In this document: positions 10,574 to 22,502 of the stretch, one piece after another
Numbering within the stretch: position 1 is the stretch's first letter
Layout: each line of letters opens with the position of its first letter
Origin: Agrypnia vestita
Lineage: Eukaryota > Arthropoda > Insecta > Trichoptera > Phryganeidae
Length of the DNA: 64,000 nucleotides
Direction: 5' to 3'
Assembly: GCA_016648135.1 (NCBI GenBank)
Contig: JADDOH010023172.1
Location: 62,001 to 126,000 of the forward strand
Notes under the pieces: generated by a model
The model's database searches: none
Seen by the model: the letters and a program-made list of their open reading frames with translations, nothing else
Told to the model about the DNA's origin: nothing
Position numbers and translations under genes: made by a program

Positions 10574-11800
10574 CTATCACTAGTACAAAATACATGAAAG
10601 ACAAACTCAACCCAATACCCAACTACAAGTATCTTCAGTATGCTTTAATAGTCTAACACACGCATATATTTAATGTGTCCACCCAATGCGATCAAGTACG
10701 AATTGCCATATGTCTTGCACACCGAATCAGCGTATGCAGTGCAAGTGGAATTGATGGTTCAAACTGTAGTTGAGAGGACCAGGATGAATTCGGTATTTTC
10801 GCAGAGCGCATACTAGGATTTGAAAACATAAGTTCTGTTGCAACGGTCTGATTCTACAGGTTTTTATACGCATGTCTAAATATGTGCGTCTATAGTTGTT
10901 TTTTGAAGTACGATATTATGTGTATTAGGGATTCAAATAATTGTAAATACATGGTTTATGATTTATACAGACAGGAGTAAGTGAATTCAATCAATTAGAA
11001 AGCTTATAATTAATAAATTGTGGATGACTTAACGTTTTTTACATTTTAGAGAGCGAGGGACTTCGAATTCCGGGTCGCTTGGTAACCCTACTGTGTACGT
11101 ATCACATATCTTTCGAAGCGAATAGGATTCTTTAGTGGCATTTTTATGCTCCTGAAATCTTTTATATCCATATAAAAGGTACATTACATGTGTGCATCAT
11201 GCGTAAGAAAAATGGTCTTTACATTTCGTACGGATATTCGATACAACGAGCCCCTATCTTGTGCTTTTTAATATTTAAACTACCACCAAGCCCGATAAAA
11301 TGTCATCAAACTAAAGTAGGTACATATAATTTTCTGTGTCGAACGATGCTTTTACCGATATAAAAAGTAAATTTACCTTTGTGTGTTTTACGTACATTAT
11401 ATCCGCACAAAAAAATAAAATATAGGTTTTGTGATTGTTGATTACGTACCTTTTATCCAATTTCGGTGTAATTATAGTGTGTCAATCACTATAATTACAT
11501 CAAATATACATTACATATTTGGTATTCAACGTCAACTTCTGAATAGTTAAACGTATGTTAACCTTTCTATAATTCCTTTGTTCTGTTTTTTAGATAGATA
11601 CACGTATTATGTGTTTTTTATAATCGTAACACAGCAAATCTCGTTTACTCTTTGTATTAATATGTACACTTTTGTATTTTCCCACTATCGTTTTCTTATA
11701 ATTATTTTTTTAAAATTTCTATTGTTTTTTCTTCCAATATATCCTGACTTGCGATATTCTTACCAAACATTGTTAACGCGCAATAATATATAATTTCATA
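10574..11800. other. Unassigned A+T-rich DNA
   Basis: No gene is recognised. Positions 11460-11500 hold a short palindrome (GTGTAATTATAGTG / CACTATAATTACA). The 71-codon frame at 11578-11793 is low-complexity F/I/Y-rich, as expected of translated A+T-rich DNA. Confidence 0.4.
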
Positions 11801-11816
11801 GCAAACTAGCATATTT

Positions 11817-11977
11817 ATTGTTTCAGAGGTAAGTTTATAGAACTCCATAATCACACATATGGAAATAAAAACAATTGTTTTTTAAGTTCTACCTTTTTAA
11901 TTTTCAAAGATAGAACTTAAAAACAAGAAAATTAAAACGGTAGAACTTAAAAATAAATTGTTTTTATTTTCATGTGT
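11817..11977 (+). mobile_element. Fold-back element H4, copy 1, with 16-bp target duplication
   Basis: Flanking direct repeats GCAAACTAGCATATTT occur at 11801-11816 and 11978-11993. Inside, a leader TTCAGAGGTAAGTTTATAG and two inverted arms run from CACACATATGGAAATAAAAA to TTTTTATTTTCATGTGTG. The centre that carries a GGCGAAACGCGTC block in the other copies (25483-25694, 52190-52300) is missing here. A 16-bp duplication is typical of target-primed reverse transcription (LINE, SINE or Penelope-like), not of cut-and-paste transposition. Confidence 0.65.
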
Positions 11978-11993
11978 GCAAACTAGCATATTT

Positions 11994-14900
11994 TATTATT
12001 ATTCAAAATAAAGATGTGAACACGTGGAATGCGTGTCTCATTAATAGCAGAATTTTTTTCATAGAATAATTTTCCCGTCAGGAATAAACACTTATATCTC
12101 TTGATACTATAACTAGTCAATTGACACAAAATGTATTTGATTGATATAAAATATCTTGTAATGTACAAAATTTTTGTGGAATTATTTTCTCAAAAAGAAA
12201 GTTTATGCATGTGAGACAAGACAATATTCATATTATAAGAACCTATAATCTTTTTAACATAGATGCGTAGTTACATGCAATACACGACACATCAATATTC
12301 TTACTTTTTTTTTTAGCGAAATTTAAAATAAATTAAATTTTAATAAATATTAAATTTTAATAAATATGGAGTTCTACAAATTAAACACAAAAACCATAAA
12401 TATTCTTACTGTTTTTAAATGAAGCTAAACGCTATTTTTTCGTTAATAAGAAAAATCATTCCGTTGACAATCTCAACATATTTCGCAAGCAAGTCGAATG
12501 TGATGATGTGTTCATTTTCTCTTCTTGTTGGCCTTCCTATAAAATATGTCATCCTTTTTGAATAATAACATAATTATCATTACGACAAATGCATGACATC
12601 ACCTAGATTGCCTGCATTCCTAACCCCTATGAAAATGTGGGTGTGTGGGTCGACTACGTCACTTCTCCTATACACGTGTACAGCTATGCATCGCTGCATA
12701 ATGGCGAGCGCATCCTCCAACCAAATTATTTGGCGTACGTAAAAACAGGCAGGTGTTGGTTGCCTGACCTAACCCCGTCCCGCCTTTACAGCGTTGCGAG
12801 CTGCAATAGCGGCAACGCCGTTGGCATACTAAAATTTTACCACCAACTCTGTTTGTCTGAAATGAGACTGGCAAAGTGACATCAGAGAGTAGAAAGCGCC
12901 CGATCTTTCCGCAATCGAGTATTGCAGCGCAAGAATTTAAAATGCACACTCTGAAAACGGCGTACTTTGAGTTTGCTCAGTTGATTTAATGCGGCACTCT
13001 AATAAAATGGTGTCATTATCATTATAATTCGAATTGATTCCTTTCCATTCGGTGGTTTTGTCCACCATATTGAACGAACACGTTTCTTAAATTGAGTTAT
13101 CTTTTCGTCTAGGAATATTTTTATTGTAATATCTCATGTCTAGGAATCAGATAACTTGCCGAGTATCGCACATATTATGTCATATGAATCCGTAATGTTT
13201 TCTATACAAATTCTGGTATAGAGCGTAGAATAATGCCATGTAAAATGTTTTTATTTGACCACAAATTTTGTTGCTCAATAGAGAAATTAAGCCACTCTCT
13301 TATTTTTCTAAGCAACATTGAAGAGAAGTTTGATGTAAACAGCCACGTTTTAAACAGACTGACGGATATTCTGAGGTGCATTAAAATTTTGATCCGTATT
13401 TTCCATCGGAATATTCTGGGCTACTATGGCACGTGCATCTGGCCTATGTAGTTTAATTTTGTTTACTGCTAAACCGTGAAAAGAATACCTTGAGGTTTTA
13501 AATCGCTTTTCTATTGTCAATCTAATTACATTTATATTTTTTGTGTCTTCCGAAATAAGTCTCGTGTTTGATACTAGATAAGGTTTTACTTTTTTAAGAC
13601 AATATTTATACATTTTTTATATGATAGATTTCCGGCGTATTGTAGCATTTTAAAAATAATTTAATGTTGCTAAAACTTTCACACTATATAAAATAACATT
13701 TACTCTGCATAAATATAGCGATAGTTTCCTCGCAAGGTATTAAAAAGCAATCTTATCAAACTGCTTTCTCGCAAAGTTAACAAAGTTATCAAACTAATCA
13801 TATTGTTTCTTACACAGTTAAAACTAAACTAACCTCTTATTTGACGATGGTTCCTTTTTTAAAATCTGGATGTTTAAATCTAAATGAATTTTTGTTTATT
13901 TATTCATATATTGTTTATTTGCTAGTATTAATATTTCTGTATAAAATTATCAATTCTCTACCTTACAACCTTGATCTTCTCTCTAAAGAATGTATCGGAA
14001 TTCCATTGTCAACGCGTTCATAAGATATATTTTACGATACCCGAATATACTTCCACATACACTCATCACTGCCTAGACTACATAGACTGGGTAATGAGTA
14101 CAGTGAGTTTGTAGATGTATTCCGTGACTCGACTATTTTAACAAGAAACAATTTGTCGATTCTGAGACATTGACAGTTTCTATATTAAAATTTGCTAATG
14201 TTTCACTGTTTTACTCATAGGTTTGCTGAAGCTTTGATTTTTTATATTAAATGTGGGGTTTAAAAGCAAAAGCATCAATATCCAAAAAAAATTAATGTAG
14301 TTATCGGGATTACTAATTTATAATGTACTAAATTCGTGATTTTATAGGAAACATGATTTTTTAAGCGAAAGACGCATAGAATCTAGAATTGAGTACATTT
14401 TAAATTAATGATTTTAATGTTTAATGAATTAGGGATTTAGATGATACATTTTAAATTCGTTGACTGCATTCAAAATATTTCTTTTATTGTTTAGATATTG
14501 CTGCCTTTGCTTTTATACTCACCTATATTAGTCTATTCTTATATTTTTTTATTGTATTCTGTATGTTTTTTATTGAATTAAATTTTTTTTAAATATATTT
14601 ACCGGTTATTTTAATTTGTGATTGCCTTCTTGTGTAGCTTTACTCAATAGTGTTTAAGCTGTAAGGATGTCTTTTGTTTATTTTTTCAACGGTTCTATTA
14701 ACCTTATGCACACACAAATAAATAAATATTGTAATCAGAATTACAATTACGTACATTTGTATCGGCTTCTGCGGAACAGGAATAAACCACTATCCGAGCA
14801 AAGCTCAAGTACGGATTTAAAGTTTTTCAAACGAATCTAACCTCATTTCTCCGTGTGCCGCGTGTTGTGTGTACCTTTTTCCTGGCTGCTGCGGTGAACG

Positions 14901-15263
14901 TGATGGCGCTGTTGCCAGCGTGCAGAAAGCAAAACTAACTTCAATGCGGTCTAAGGCCTACCCGCCACAATTATACTCTCAGTGCAGTGTGTTGTTATCT
15001 GACATCTATATTCTTGGGTATTTAATTTTATAAATATGCATGCTATTGTGGCGTGTAAGGCTTACATAAAGCCTTTATTACATATGTATTACATATTTGA
15101 ATAATAGTATTTTATTGGAAAATACACGCGATATAGTTGTGTCCGCAAAATAAGTAAGTACCAAATATACTCGTCTATAAGTCACGTTTTTAATTACATT
15201 TTTTCAAAAATGGAATAAAAAATGGTAATCAATTAAAAAGAGACTACATATAAGGTCGAAAAA
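11994..15263. other. Unassigned DNA
   Basis: No gene is recognised in about 3.3 kb. A G+C-richer patch at 12630-12960 carries two overlapping opposite open frames (80 and 93 codons) without motifs. Another patch at 14870-14990 has no frame. Opposite frames at 13233-13613 are also unrecognised. Confidence 0.4.
12312..12400 (+). repeat. Remnant of the 51.6-kb fold-back repeat
   Basis: GCGAAATTTAAAATAAATT..AATAAATATG matches the left part of 51627-51812. It is followed by GGAGTTCTACAAATTAAAC, which resembles the H4 leader region. It is short and A+T-rich, so the assignment is weak. Confidence 0.3.
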
Positions 15264-15280
15264 TTTTCGTTAACTTACCA

Positions 15281-15358
15281 GACTGTCACGGCGAAATTGG
15301 ATAACGCGCCATTTCCGGATAGAATCGGAGGTTCGTGGTTCGAGTCCCGGTGACAGTT
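15281..15358 (+). pseudogene. tRNA-Arg-like retropseudogene
   Basis: GACTGTC (15281-15287) and GACAGTT (15352-15358) form a 7-bp acceptor stem with one G-U. A D-arm-like GGCGAAATTGGATAACGC, an anticodon-loop-like TTCCGGA (would read CCG, Arg) and TTCGAGTCC in the T-loop follow in tRNA order. The T stem (CGTGG versus CCCGG) and the anticodon stem are mispaired, so it is not a working tRNA. TTTTCGTTAA repeats at 15264-15273 and 15367-15376 look like a target duplication from retroposition. It could also be a SINE head. Confidence 0.45.
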
Positions 15359-15699
15359 AAAATATTTTTTCGTTAATTTGATTTTTTCTGTATGTCTTTT
15401 CTAATTGATTAATAAAAATTGTTCAATAATTCACAGAACTTTGTTCTGAAATTGCAACTTCACAAAAATAATGTGTTTCCTTTAATATATAATTTTGTCT
15501 TTATTTTAGTTTTTAAGTATAACTTCTACCGCGCGTACATGAGTACACGCATGATTTTTTTTTCATACACATTACTAATGCTCGTTTTTCCTCATTCTTC
15601 ATTTATTCAATAGACATTTGGCCTTTCACAGTACATATTTACCTGTTTAGTGCTGTTTTAAGTAAACTTCCTCGAGTTTATTAGTCTCGGTTTAATACA

Positions 15700-15977
15700 T
15701 ATCAAGTTTTTATCATATCGTCTCGCCAAACGTCTACTTTCGTCGGACCAACTGTAGTAGTCGGCACAGCCTACCTAGCGCAGACGCGGCAACAGCGCGC
15801 AGCCGTTACCTGCGCCCCATTCCGCGCGCATCTGGCGCACGGGTTCGTTCCTTTTTCAAATCGGTGGCCGAAGTTCGATTAAGGATCGTCAACAAACGGT
15901 ACACGCAGAAATTTCTACCAACATCTCAAAATTTCCAATGTACATAATTACGTCGAATCATAAAGAACAAATCAACG
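15700..15977 (+). other. Candidate transcription start region and first exon
   Basis: A G+C- and CpG-rich block (about 15750-15860) stands out from A+T-rich flanks. It is followed by an ATG at 15938 opening a 13-codon stretch (MYIITSNHKEQIN) that ends at 15977 against a strong donor site, ACG|GTGAGT. The start context (CCA before ATG) is weak. A short coding first exon or a purely 5'-untranslated exon are both possible. No downstream exon can be recognised in the window, so this remains a weak call. Confidence 0.25.
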
Positions 15978-16549
15978 GTGAGTTTTTTTGTGATACGTGA
16001 TGCACAGTTCAATTTCGCCTCTGTTTCATAAAGAATTTGCATACCAGTTAGTTTGAACGGAAGGCGTCGAATCATCAAATCGAAACAATAAATGAATTTT
16101 ATAAATTAGCGCACTAAGATGATGCGATGTTTGGCTCATTGGCTCTGTCTTATATCTACGCGATACATGCGTAAATCATTATTAGTAGTTTACTTTCGTA
16201 AGATTCGAAAGTATTGGTAAATGGAATAAATTCCGATACATTAATGCTGTAATTTTAAAAATTCTGACATTTCGTCGACCTCGGAACATTTTTTATTGTC
16301 GTTGATTAAACCGAAAAATATTTATTCGACCGATTATCTTGATTGTGTCTTTTTATATATGTAGATTTTTTTTTAGATTTATCATTATTGTTTTTTCTTG
16401 TGACTTTTTAATTTTGTATGTAACTGTTGCACTTATGACGGACCAGGTCTTGTATATTCAACCCGATTACGCAGGAATTAACCTATTATTATTTACAGAA
16501 ATACGTAGAATATTGCTAGAAGTACCTAAAATCTAAACAAAATTTATTT
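15978..16549. other. Unassigned A+T-rich DNA
   Basis: If 15700-15977 is an exon this would be the start of its intron. No other feature is seen. Confidence 0.35.
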
Positions 16550-16735
16550 ATTTAATTAGTCAAACGCACTTTTTTGAAAAACCCTTCCAAATGTTCGCAA
16601 TGTTAAATTTTAAATGCTAGTTAGTGTAGGTATACACAATTTTTTTATAACGCCTCCTAGATGTGAAATTCTTACGAAAATGGCGCTATGCGAATTATCA
16701 TTTTTTATTATTTATTTTAAAACAAGTTTTAAAAC
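16550..16735 (+). mobile_element. LINE-C 3' end, plus orientation
   Basis: The last coding bases read THFFEKPFQMFAMLNFKC-stop (stop at 16618-16620). They match the copy at 20130-20345 (KMHLKKYFHMFAMLNFKY-stop). The untranslated end GGCGCTATGCGAATTATC followed by ATT/TTA runs is like the CR1-type tails at 2522 and 49970. It is a 5'-truncated non-LTR retrotransposon end of CR1/L2 type. Confidence 0.6.
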
Positions 16736-17162
16736 ATTTAAATTGCAAATAAAATGAATACCTGCAAATTGACAATCACTGATATATAAAAAATTTTCCT
16801 TTTTGATTATTTCCTTCCTTCTCTCTCCCGTTTGTTTACTGCGGTCAAATCGTCCATCTCGTTTCCTCTCACATTTTATGCTTCGTGACCCAAGACTGTT
16901 CTCTGATCGCTGTTTGAGCTGCATACAGGAAGATATATTAGCACCCGTCCTAAGTACACCGGCCGTGTCTCGCGAATTTAGCTCTTGTGCATTTTGCATC
17001 AAAGCGAGTATTGTTATCCAACATTCAGTAAATTTGTTGTTTTTCGTTCGAGTTATTTCACATCCTTGTGCGCTTTTTGGTTGCATTTTACTTTCTCGTG
17101 TACGCATCGGAATGTCATCTTCATTTTCTTTTCTTATGGTAACGTTTTGGATGTCTTCGGTA
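16736..17162. other. Unassigned segment with long opposing open frames
   Basis: A 131-codon frame (16712-17107, -) faces a 120-codon frame (16803-17165, +). Neither has a recognisable domain, and the minus frame starts inside the LINE-C tail. The segment is balanced in base composition, which makes long chance frames more likely. An unrecognised exon or transposon remnant cannot be excluded. Confidence 0.3.
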
Positions 17163-17471
17163 TAGTGATGGGAAGTTTCATTCAGTTGACTGAACTGTCG
17201 TTCATCGTTTAGTCAGGCGAACTGTCCACTTTCATTCGTCAATTCGTTAATTTGAATTATTGATTTTTAGTCGTCCGTTTGCCCACCATTTTTTTTCTGA
17301 AAGGGAGGTGGGTTTTAAGATTGGTCATTTTGTCAATCAAAAGTCATTGTTCACCAAAAAACTTAAATTTACGACTGTACGGTAATTCACTATAGTGAAC
17401 TGTACAATTCATTCGATCAGTAAAATGAAGTGTTCAAAAAGAACAGTTCGTTCTTGAACGACCCATCTCTA
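17163..17471. mobile_element. MITE-like element, hAT-type ends
   Basis: The left end TAGTGATGGGAAGTTTC and the right end GAACGACCCATCTCTA are imperfect inverted repeats of the kind AGWGATGGG. Repeated GTTC/GAAC motifs fill the sub-terminal regions (ACTGTCGTTC, AACAGTTCGTTCTTGAAC). It is about 310 bp with no coding sequence. A clear 8-bp target duplication was not found, so the superfamily is tentative. Confidence 0.45.
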
Positions 17472-17715
17472 TCCCATCGGTACGTGACAATGTGCTAAGC
17501 CCTGTTACTTATTTTTTGCTACTTTGTTCTGTTGCCTTTGGTCAGTGTTGTACCTGCCCAGTACCTGTCTGCAATCAACCTTGGTTTTTGTGATAGTTAA
17601 AAGTCAGTTCACTATTAACCTTAGTATCGAGTACCTATTAATATACCGGAACGTAACACTCGCAAGGTAGTGTATACACACAAGGCGACAAAGAATCTTT
17701 GATTATGATAAAATC

Positions 17716-18085
17716 GGCCATATTCTGAAAATTACAAGATTCTTTATTTGGTAAAACACTCAAAAATAGAGAACGTCAAGACATATCTGTCAATGTCAAT
17801 ATTTCTGTCATTGTGACGAAAATATTAGCTTTAATTTACAATTCAATACAATTCTTTGGAAGAAGAAATTAGTAGATGTGTGTGAAACAAACTGATTCCA
17901 ACCGAGTTTTAAAATACTATTGGTGCTTATTTTATATAATATTCAACAAGAACTTTTAAAAATATTTTAGACTACTCCAGCAATGGTTGCATGATGATAA
18001 AAATATCGCTTCGACATCAAATAAAGTGCTCTTTTTCAAAAACATCCAGACATCTTGGAGGTCCGACATTACAATCAATGTATAT
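17716..18085 (+). repeat. Dispersed repeat Rep6, copy 1
   Basis: This matches 29401-29925 in the opposite orientation. Shared blocks are CGGCC.TATTCTGA, AACACTCAAAAATAGAGAA, TCAAGACAT, ATTTCTGTCATTGTGAC, GAAGAAATTAGTAGATGTGT, GACATCAAATAAA, CCAGACATC and GGAGGTCCGACATTACAATC. There is no coding potential and the class is unknown. Confidence 0.65.
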
Positions 18086-19099
18086 GTTACGAAATGTTGA
18101 TGTACCTATTTAATTATTACGAATCACTATGCATTCTTCTCAATCTACATATCACACCAATAGACATGTAGGTAGATTCACGAATGCTTTACAAAGGTCT
18201 CATATAAAATTACAAAAGTCGTAAATGTAAATTGATTAAGTTATTTCACGAATATGGTTAATTTTAAGCATTAATTATCTTCAGTGTATTCTTCATAACT
18301 CCCGAGTTTAAAGGTGAAATTTTAATAAACATGGTTAATGTAGATCGAACGTTTAAAATTTGCTTATCATAAATAAAATTTGCAATATTTCGTCACTCCA
18401 GCGTCTTTGGAATTTAATTTATCTTAATTAAATTTTATTTTCTACGTTATTTCTTTACCATAAAAGCTTACAAATATGTATAAAATGTTTTTACGTTGTT
18501 CTTTATTGTCACAGAAGGACTTATACGTAATCTGTGTATTAAAATTTAATTAAATAAATCCCCGCACAGGTTCATAGCAGCGCTTCCTTCCTCTGCAAAA
18601 GCAGCATGTGTTTCGCTGGCTTATTTTTTTGGCCCGACATCTGCCAGACACAGCTGAATTTTTTCCTCCTCGCTATCCTGGTATCAGATTTCGTAGGAAG
18701 TCGAGCAATGTATCGAGACTCGCCAACCGCCGGTGCACAAGCAGATGCTTCGTGCCATATGTTATTTTGTACGCAGAAAGAAGACATAAGAATCTCGCGC
18801 ATCCGCCGGGACCGTTCTCTAGAGGATTTATCCTGTGAAGTGAATATAATTTAATGATTTGCAATTTTAGATCATACATTTTTCTATTAATTTATTTTTA
18901 TTATTTTTTATCAAACAGACCCTATGGCCCTAGAGTGACTGACGTATAAATATTTTTAATATGAAAGTATGTATTACACAATACACTTTTTATGAAAAAG
19001 TAATAATAAATAATGTCTTAATGGCAATGTGTATTATAAATAATATTCAGAACAAAATAAAGACTGTCGTAAATCAATAAATGCCGTAAAAACAGTTTG
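18086..19099. other. Unassigned DNA
   Basis: A more balanced segment at 18560-18850 carries overlapping frames on both strands (82 codons at 18606-18854 and 76 codons at 18572-18802). No motif is recognised. The rest is A+T-rich. Confidence 0.35.
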
Positions 19100-19170
19100 T
19101 TAAATATCATTATTTATTGAATAATCAACATGTTTCGGGGCCAATGGTCCCTTCACCTGGATTCAACGTA
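19100..19170 (-). ncRNA. Hammerhead-like repeat H2
   Basis: On the minus strand the order is stem I AATC (19163-19160), CAGGTGA (19159-19153), one A, GGGACC-ATT-GGCCCC, GAAAC (19136-19132), AT, GT (19129-19128), T (position 17), then GATT. Stem I pairs 4 of 4 and stem II pairs 5 of 6. The first core box differs from CTGANGA at two bases, so this copy is likely inactive. The layout including the extra A matches family H1 although the sequence differs. Confidence 0.4.
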
Positions 19171-19369
19171 GGTACTTATGCTAAAAATTATAATTCGAAG
19201 TATAGACATTAACAAAAACAAACAATTCCTTCGTGGAAGTTGAATTTGAAAGGTTTAATTTGCTAATAACAGTAATTACTAAATTCTAAAAATTTTAATT
19301 TATCTTACTGTTATGTTACTTGTACGTGAATTTCACACCTGATCATACACAATCACTTTAAACTTTAAT

Positions 19370-19450
19370 GAAGCGGAGTGGAATACAAGGACAGAAGAGT
19401 GTGGCGTTCTATCCTTTACCACATGTCTACTACTGAAACGGCGTTATTGT
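19370..19450 (+). mobile_element. LINE-A 3'-terminal fragment
   Basis: AAGGACAGAAGAGTGTGGCG TTCTATCC translates as KDRRVWRSI, the conserved LINE-A C-terminus. A decayed SAY-type end and GTATGTAAAG tail follow. Confidence 0.6.
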
Positions 19451-20129
19451 ATGTAAAGTCTTTTTTATACGATGGCAATGGAATGGATTAGTTACAAATT
19501 TTGTCAGTTAATCAGTTAAATATGTTTTTTATTAAAAAAAATTATAGATGTCCCAAAGATACAAAGCTATTTAGGCATATGGGAAAGCATTAATAGAAGT
19601 TTTTATATTGGTACGTGAGAGTTCTATATTTTTTAACAAATATATTTTTGCATTGTTCTAAAATATTATAATTCTATTACTTAGTGTATAAAAAAACAGG
19701 AAATGCATATTACACGAAATATTAATTTACATGGTGATAATTTACATAAAAAGACAACCATTAAAGGGTAATAGTCATTTATTGTATTTACAATCTGTGC
19801 CGTATTTGCATTATTCGTGATTTTTTAAACAACATTCGGTTTACGATAATAGTATTTCCTGGTTCCCCTCCGTTCCTACAACAATCGCAACCCTAAATAC
19901 CTATTTCCTGTTGTCTGCTGCCGAAGGTTTCCTTCCGGCTTTGAAATAGAGGCTCTTGAACTGTGTGTTTAAAATAAACTGCACTAATGACTTCTATGTA
20001 TATTCTGATTTTTTTTATTTTTCGTCATCTTAATATATTGTAAATATTTTTTCAGCAGTTCGTCGATGTAACTTTGATGCGAGATTAACATTACGCAATG
20101 GAGTTCTGTTAACAGCAGTGAAAATAATA
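19451..20129. other. Unassigned A+T-rich DNA
   Basis: No feature is seen. Confidence 0.4.
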
Positions 20130-20345
20130 ATAATAAAAATGATAATTTGTATACTGCCATTTTTCGCTTTACACAACTAGAATTAGTATTTAAAATTTAA
20201 CATTGCGAACATATGAAAATATTTTTTAAGGTGCATTTTGAGTCTTTTTTTAAACGCTGTTTCAGATTCACTATTTCGTATTACGGAGGGTAAAAAGCTC
20301 CACGCTTTTGGGTCTGCCACCGAAAATGCCCTTTTACTAATTGAA
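20130..20345 (-). mobile_element. LINE-C 3' end with C-terminal coding remnant
   Basis: From 20338 to the stop at 20183-20185 the minus strand reads SKRAFSVADPKAWSFLPS and then IRN..FKKRLKMHLKKYF. This is the classic C-terminus of CR1-type LINE ORF2 (FSVAGPK.WN.LP...FK..LK.HLF). An A+T-rich 3' end with ATT units follows. About 50 residues are intact; the rest of the element is absent (5' truncation). Confidence 0.7.
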
Positions 20346-20448
20346 AATGAGATTATTATGTAGTGAAAATGAGATTATTATCTGGCACATATGATAATGA
20401 TAGAATAAAGAATATATAAAATACGAAAGATTTAAAGCTGATCTTACA

Positions 20449-20630
20449 TAGACGCCCCCTGTAGTCCAGTGGGCATGACAACGGCTTCTCCATTCGGAGG
20501 TTCCAGATTCGATTCTTGATGAGGTCACATTATATCTATGTGATTTCCTCAAGCCTATGTGGTTTTGTGAAGTGTTTCAATACAATCGGGCTTCAAGGTC
20601 TGTTGTAGCATAAAAAAATCAATATTAAAA
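20449..20630 (+). mobile_element. tRNA-derived SINE
   Basis: The head contains an A-box-like TAGTCCAGTGGGC (20462-20474) and a B-box-like AGATTCGATTC (20505-20515) at the usual spacing for an internal RNA polymerase III promoter. A non-tRNA body and a short A-rich end follow. It lies next to two LINE fragments, whose machinery could have mobilised it. It is not a functional tRNA because the acceptor stem does not close. Confidence 0.6.
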
Positions 20631-20639
20631 AAAATCAAT

Positions 20640-20806
20640 CAGTAGTTGATGGATTCAAGATGATGATTCTGCCAGAAGCCTCAACAATTAACGGGTTTGG
20701 GTTGGAAGATTTGTGAATATTATGAGAGTTATGTTAGGACAGAAGAGTGTGGCATACCATCCTCTCTGCCTACTCCTACGGAAAGCGGAGGGATGGTAAG
20801 TTAGTT
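20640..20806 (+). mobile_element. LINE-A 3' end
   Basis: GGACAGAAGAGTGTGGCATA is followed by ATCCTCTCTGCCTACTCCTA and CGGAAAG, reading ILSAYSYGKR in translation. The GGATGGTAAG untranslated end is present. Upstream GAAGCCTCAACAATTAACGG matches other LINE-A copies. Truncated and frameshifted. Confidence 0.7.
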
Positions 20807-22500
20807 CAATTGCTTCGATCCTTTGTCTCCTGTTTATACCTAAATTATTACTTCACTCGGTCTAAACTGTTCCACCTGTACATTTAATTCATCACTGATT
20901 CGAAGCGTGTCCGTGCCATAAGGCAGACAGACATAAACACCTCTCCTCTGCCATAAAATGAAACGTTTCATATTCCGGTCTGGTATTTTTACCTGCTTGT
21001 ACCGAAAAATGTCCCGAGAACGCGCGTGTCCCGTTACAATACAAAGCATTTTTGAGAAAAGTTTTGTTATTTAGCTGGTGAATTTATTCATACTTTGCAC
21101 CTGGCCGCACACCATTTTAGAAACAGTTATAGCGTACTTCTCCATAAATGCGAAAGGATTGACGCTGACAATACGCGGCCCCCTTGCGGTTCAATGTTTG
21201 CTCAGTTCTTATGCCAGTTGCGGATGGAAAAATAGCCCCGAGTGTTATCTTTATTCCAGTTTAAATAATGCTAGGTAAAGCTTTTTGTAGACATCTGTCG
21301 GAGCACACGCTACAAGAGATAAGATTCTACGTATTTACAAATGCTCGGCGTCTCAGCGTTTTGCACACATTCATGTACAAGAAATTAGGTGTTTCGTTGG
21401 GTATACTATAAATGGAAGATTTTACCATATTTAAGTGAGAAGATAAGAACCAAATCTTATACATACAACCCGAAAAAACATTTATCCGAAGCAGCAAAAG
21501 CACTCGAACTGTGAGCTCTGTTGACATGAAATTTGCATAGCTTGTTCGGTCTGAAATGTCAAAATGTCGCGAGCTAGGAAAGTCTTGAAATAATATGTGA
21601 ACTGTAATAAAAAATAGGTAAGACGACATATTTATAAAAAAAAGAATTACAATTTATTTTGTTTGTCAGGATTTGACTCCTGACTAATAAAATACGTTGT
21701 TCGACGTTTGCGCAAAATTTTAAAGAGCGCCAGACATCAGATCGCCTACGAACTCAAATTCAAGAGCAACCGGCTAAATTTGGTGTACGAATTATTCGAT
21801 GGTAGCCTGTCCAAGGTACACGATCCAAATCCCGATGTTGTTTGCTGAATAAAACTAAGTAAATCTTACTAATCCTACATGCTTTAGATGGAGTTCGGAT
21901 GATTTCAATGCCATCATGAAACGGCGCTATAAAAATAAACAAATTTATTATTATTATAATAATAAAATTCCGATATGGATAAAAATTCTACACAAAAAGG
22001 AATTTAGCAAAAATTAGGTATGTGAATATTTATTTAAGCGTAAATTCTACAAATATACATATGTATATATTTTGATATTTGTGAAGCACTGTATTCTCGA
22101 TGGTTTTACTCGTATATTGTTGTCACAGTGTGAGGGTCATGATCGTCACCTTTATTACGGTACCCGCGTTTCAGACACACTACCTCTTACTTTCATGATC
22201 ACTTATGTAGATACCCGTAGAATAATAATTTTCTATATTCTTCTCCTGTACGTTTATGTAAAAAGTATATGTCCCCGGTTTCTAAGTGCCGCATTGTTCT
22301 TTTAACGTAAACTGTAACCTGTTCTGTTTTAATATTGATGTAACAAAATAAGCATATTTATATATAAAATAGCTTTTGAGTGCGATTATGTTTTGTTTCA
22401 ATCTTAAATGTTTTATTGGGGATATACTGGAATGTAAATTGCTAATACTAATTATTTTATTCTTCATAATGATGTCATGTTTTCAAGAAAATTAAATTAA
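20807..22500. other. Unassigned A+T-rich DNA
   Basis: No gene is recognised. The 100-codon minus frame at 21327-21629 and shorter frames lack motifs. Confidence 0.4.
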
Positions 22501-22502
22501 TA

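Noticed and set aside
20462..20530. Functional tRNA gene
   Set aside because: A and B boxes are present but the acceptor and anticodon stems do not form; it is the head of a SINE.
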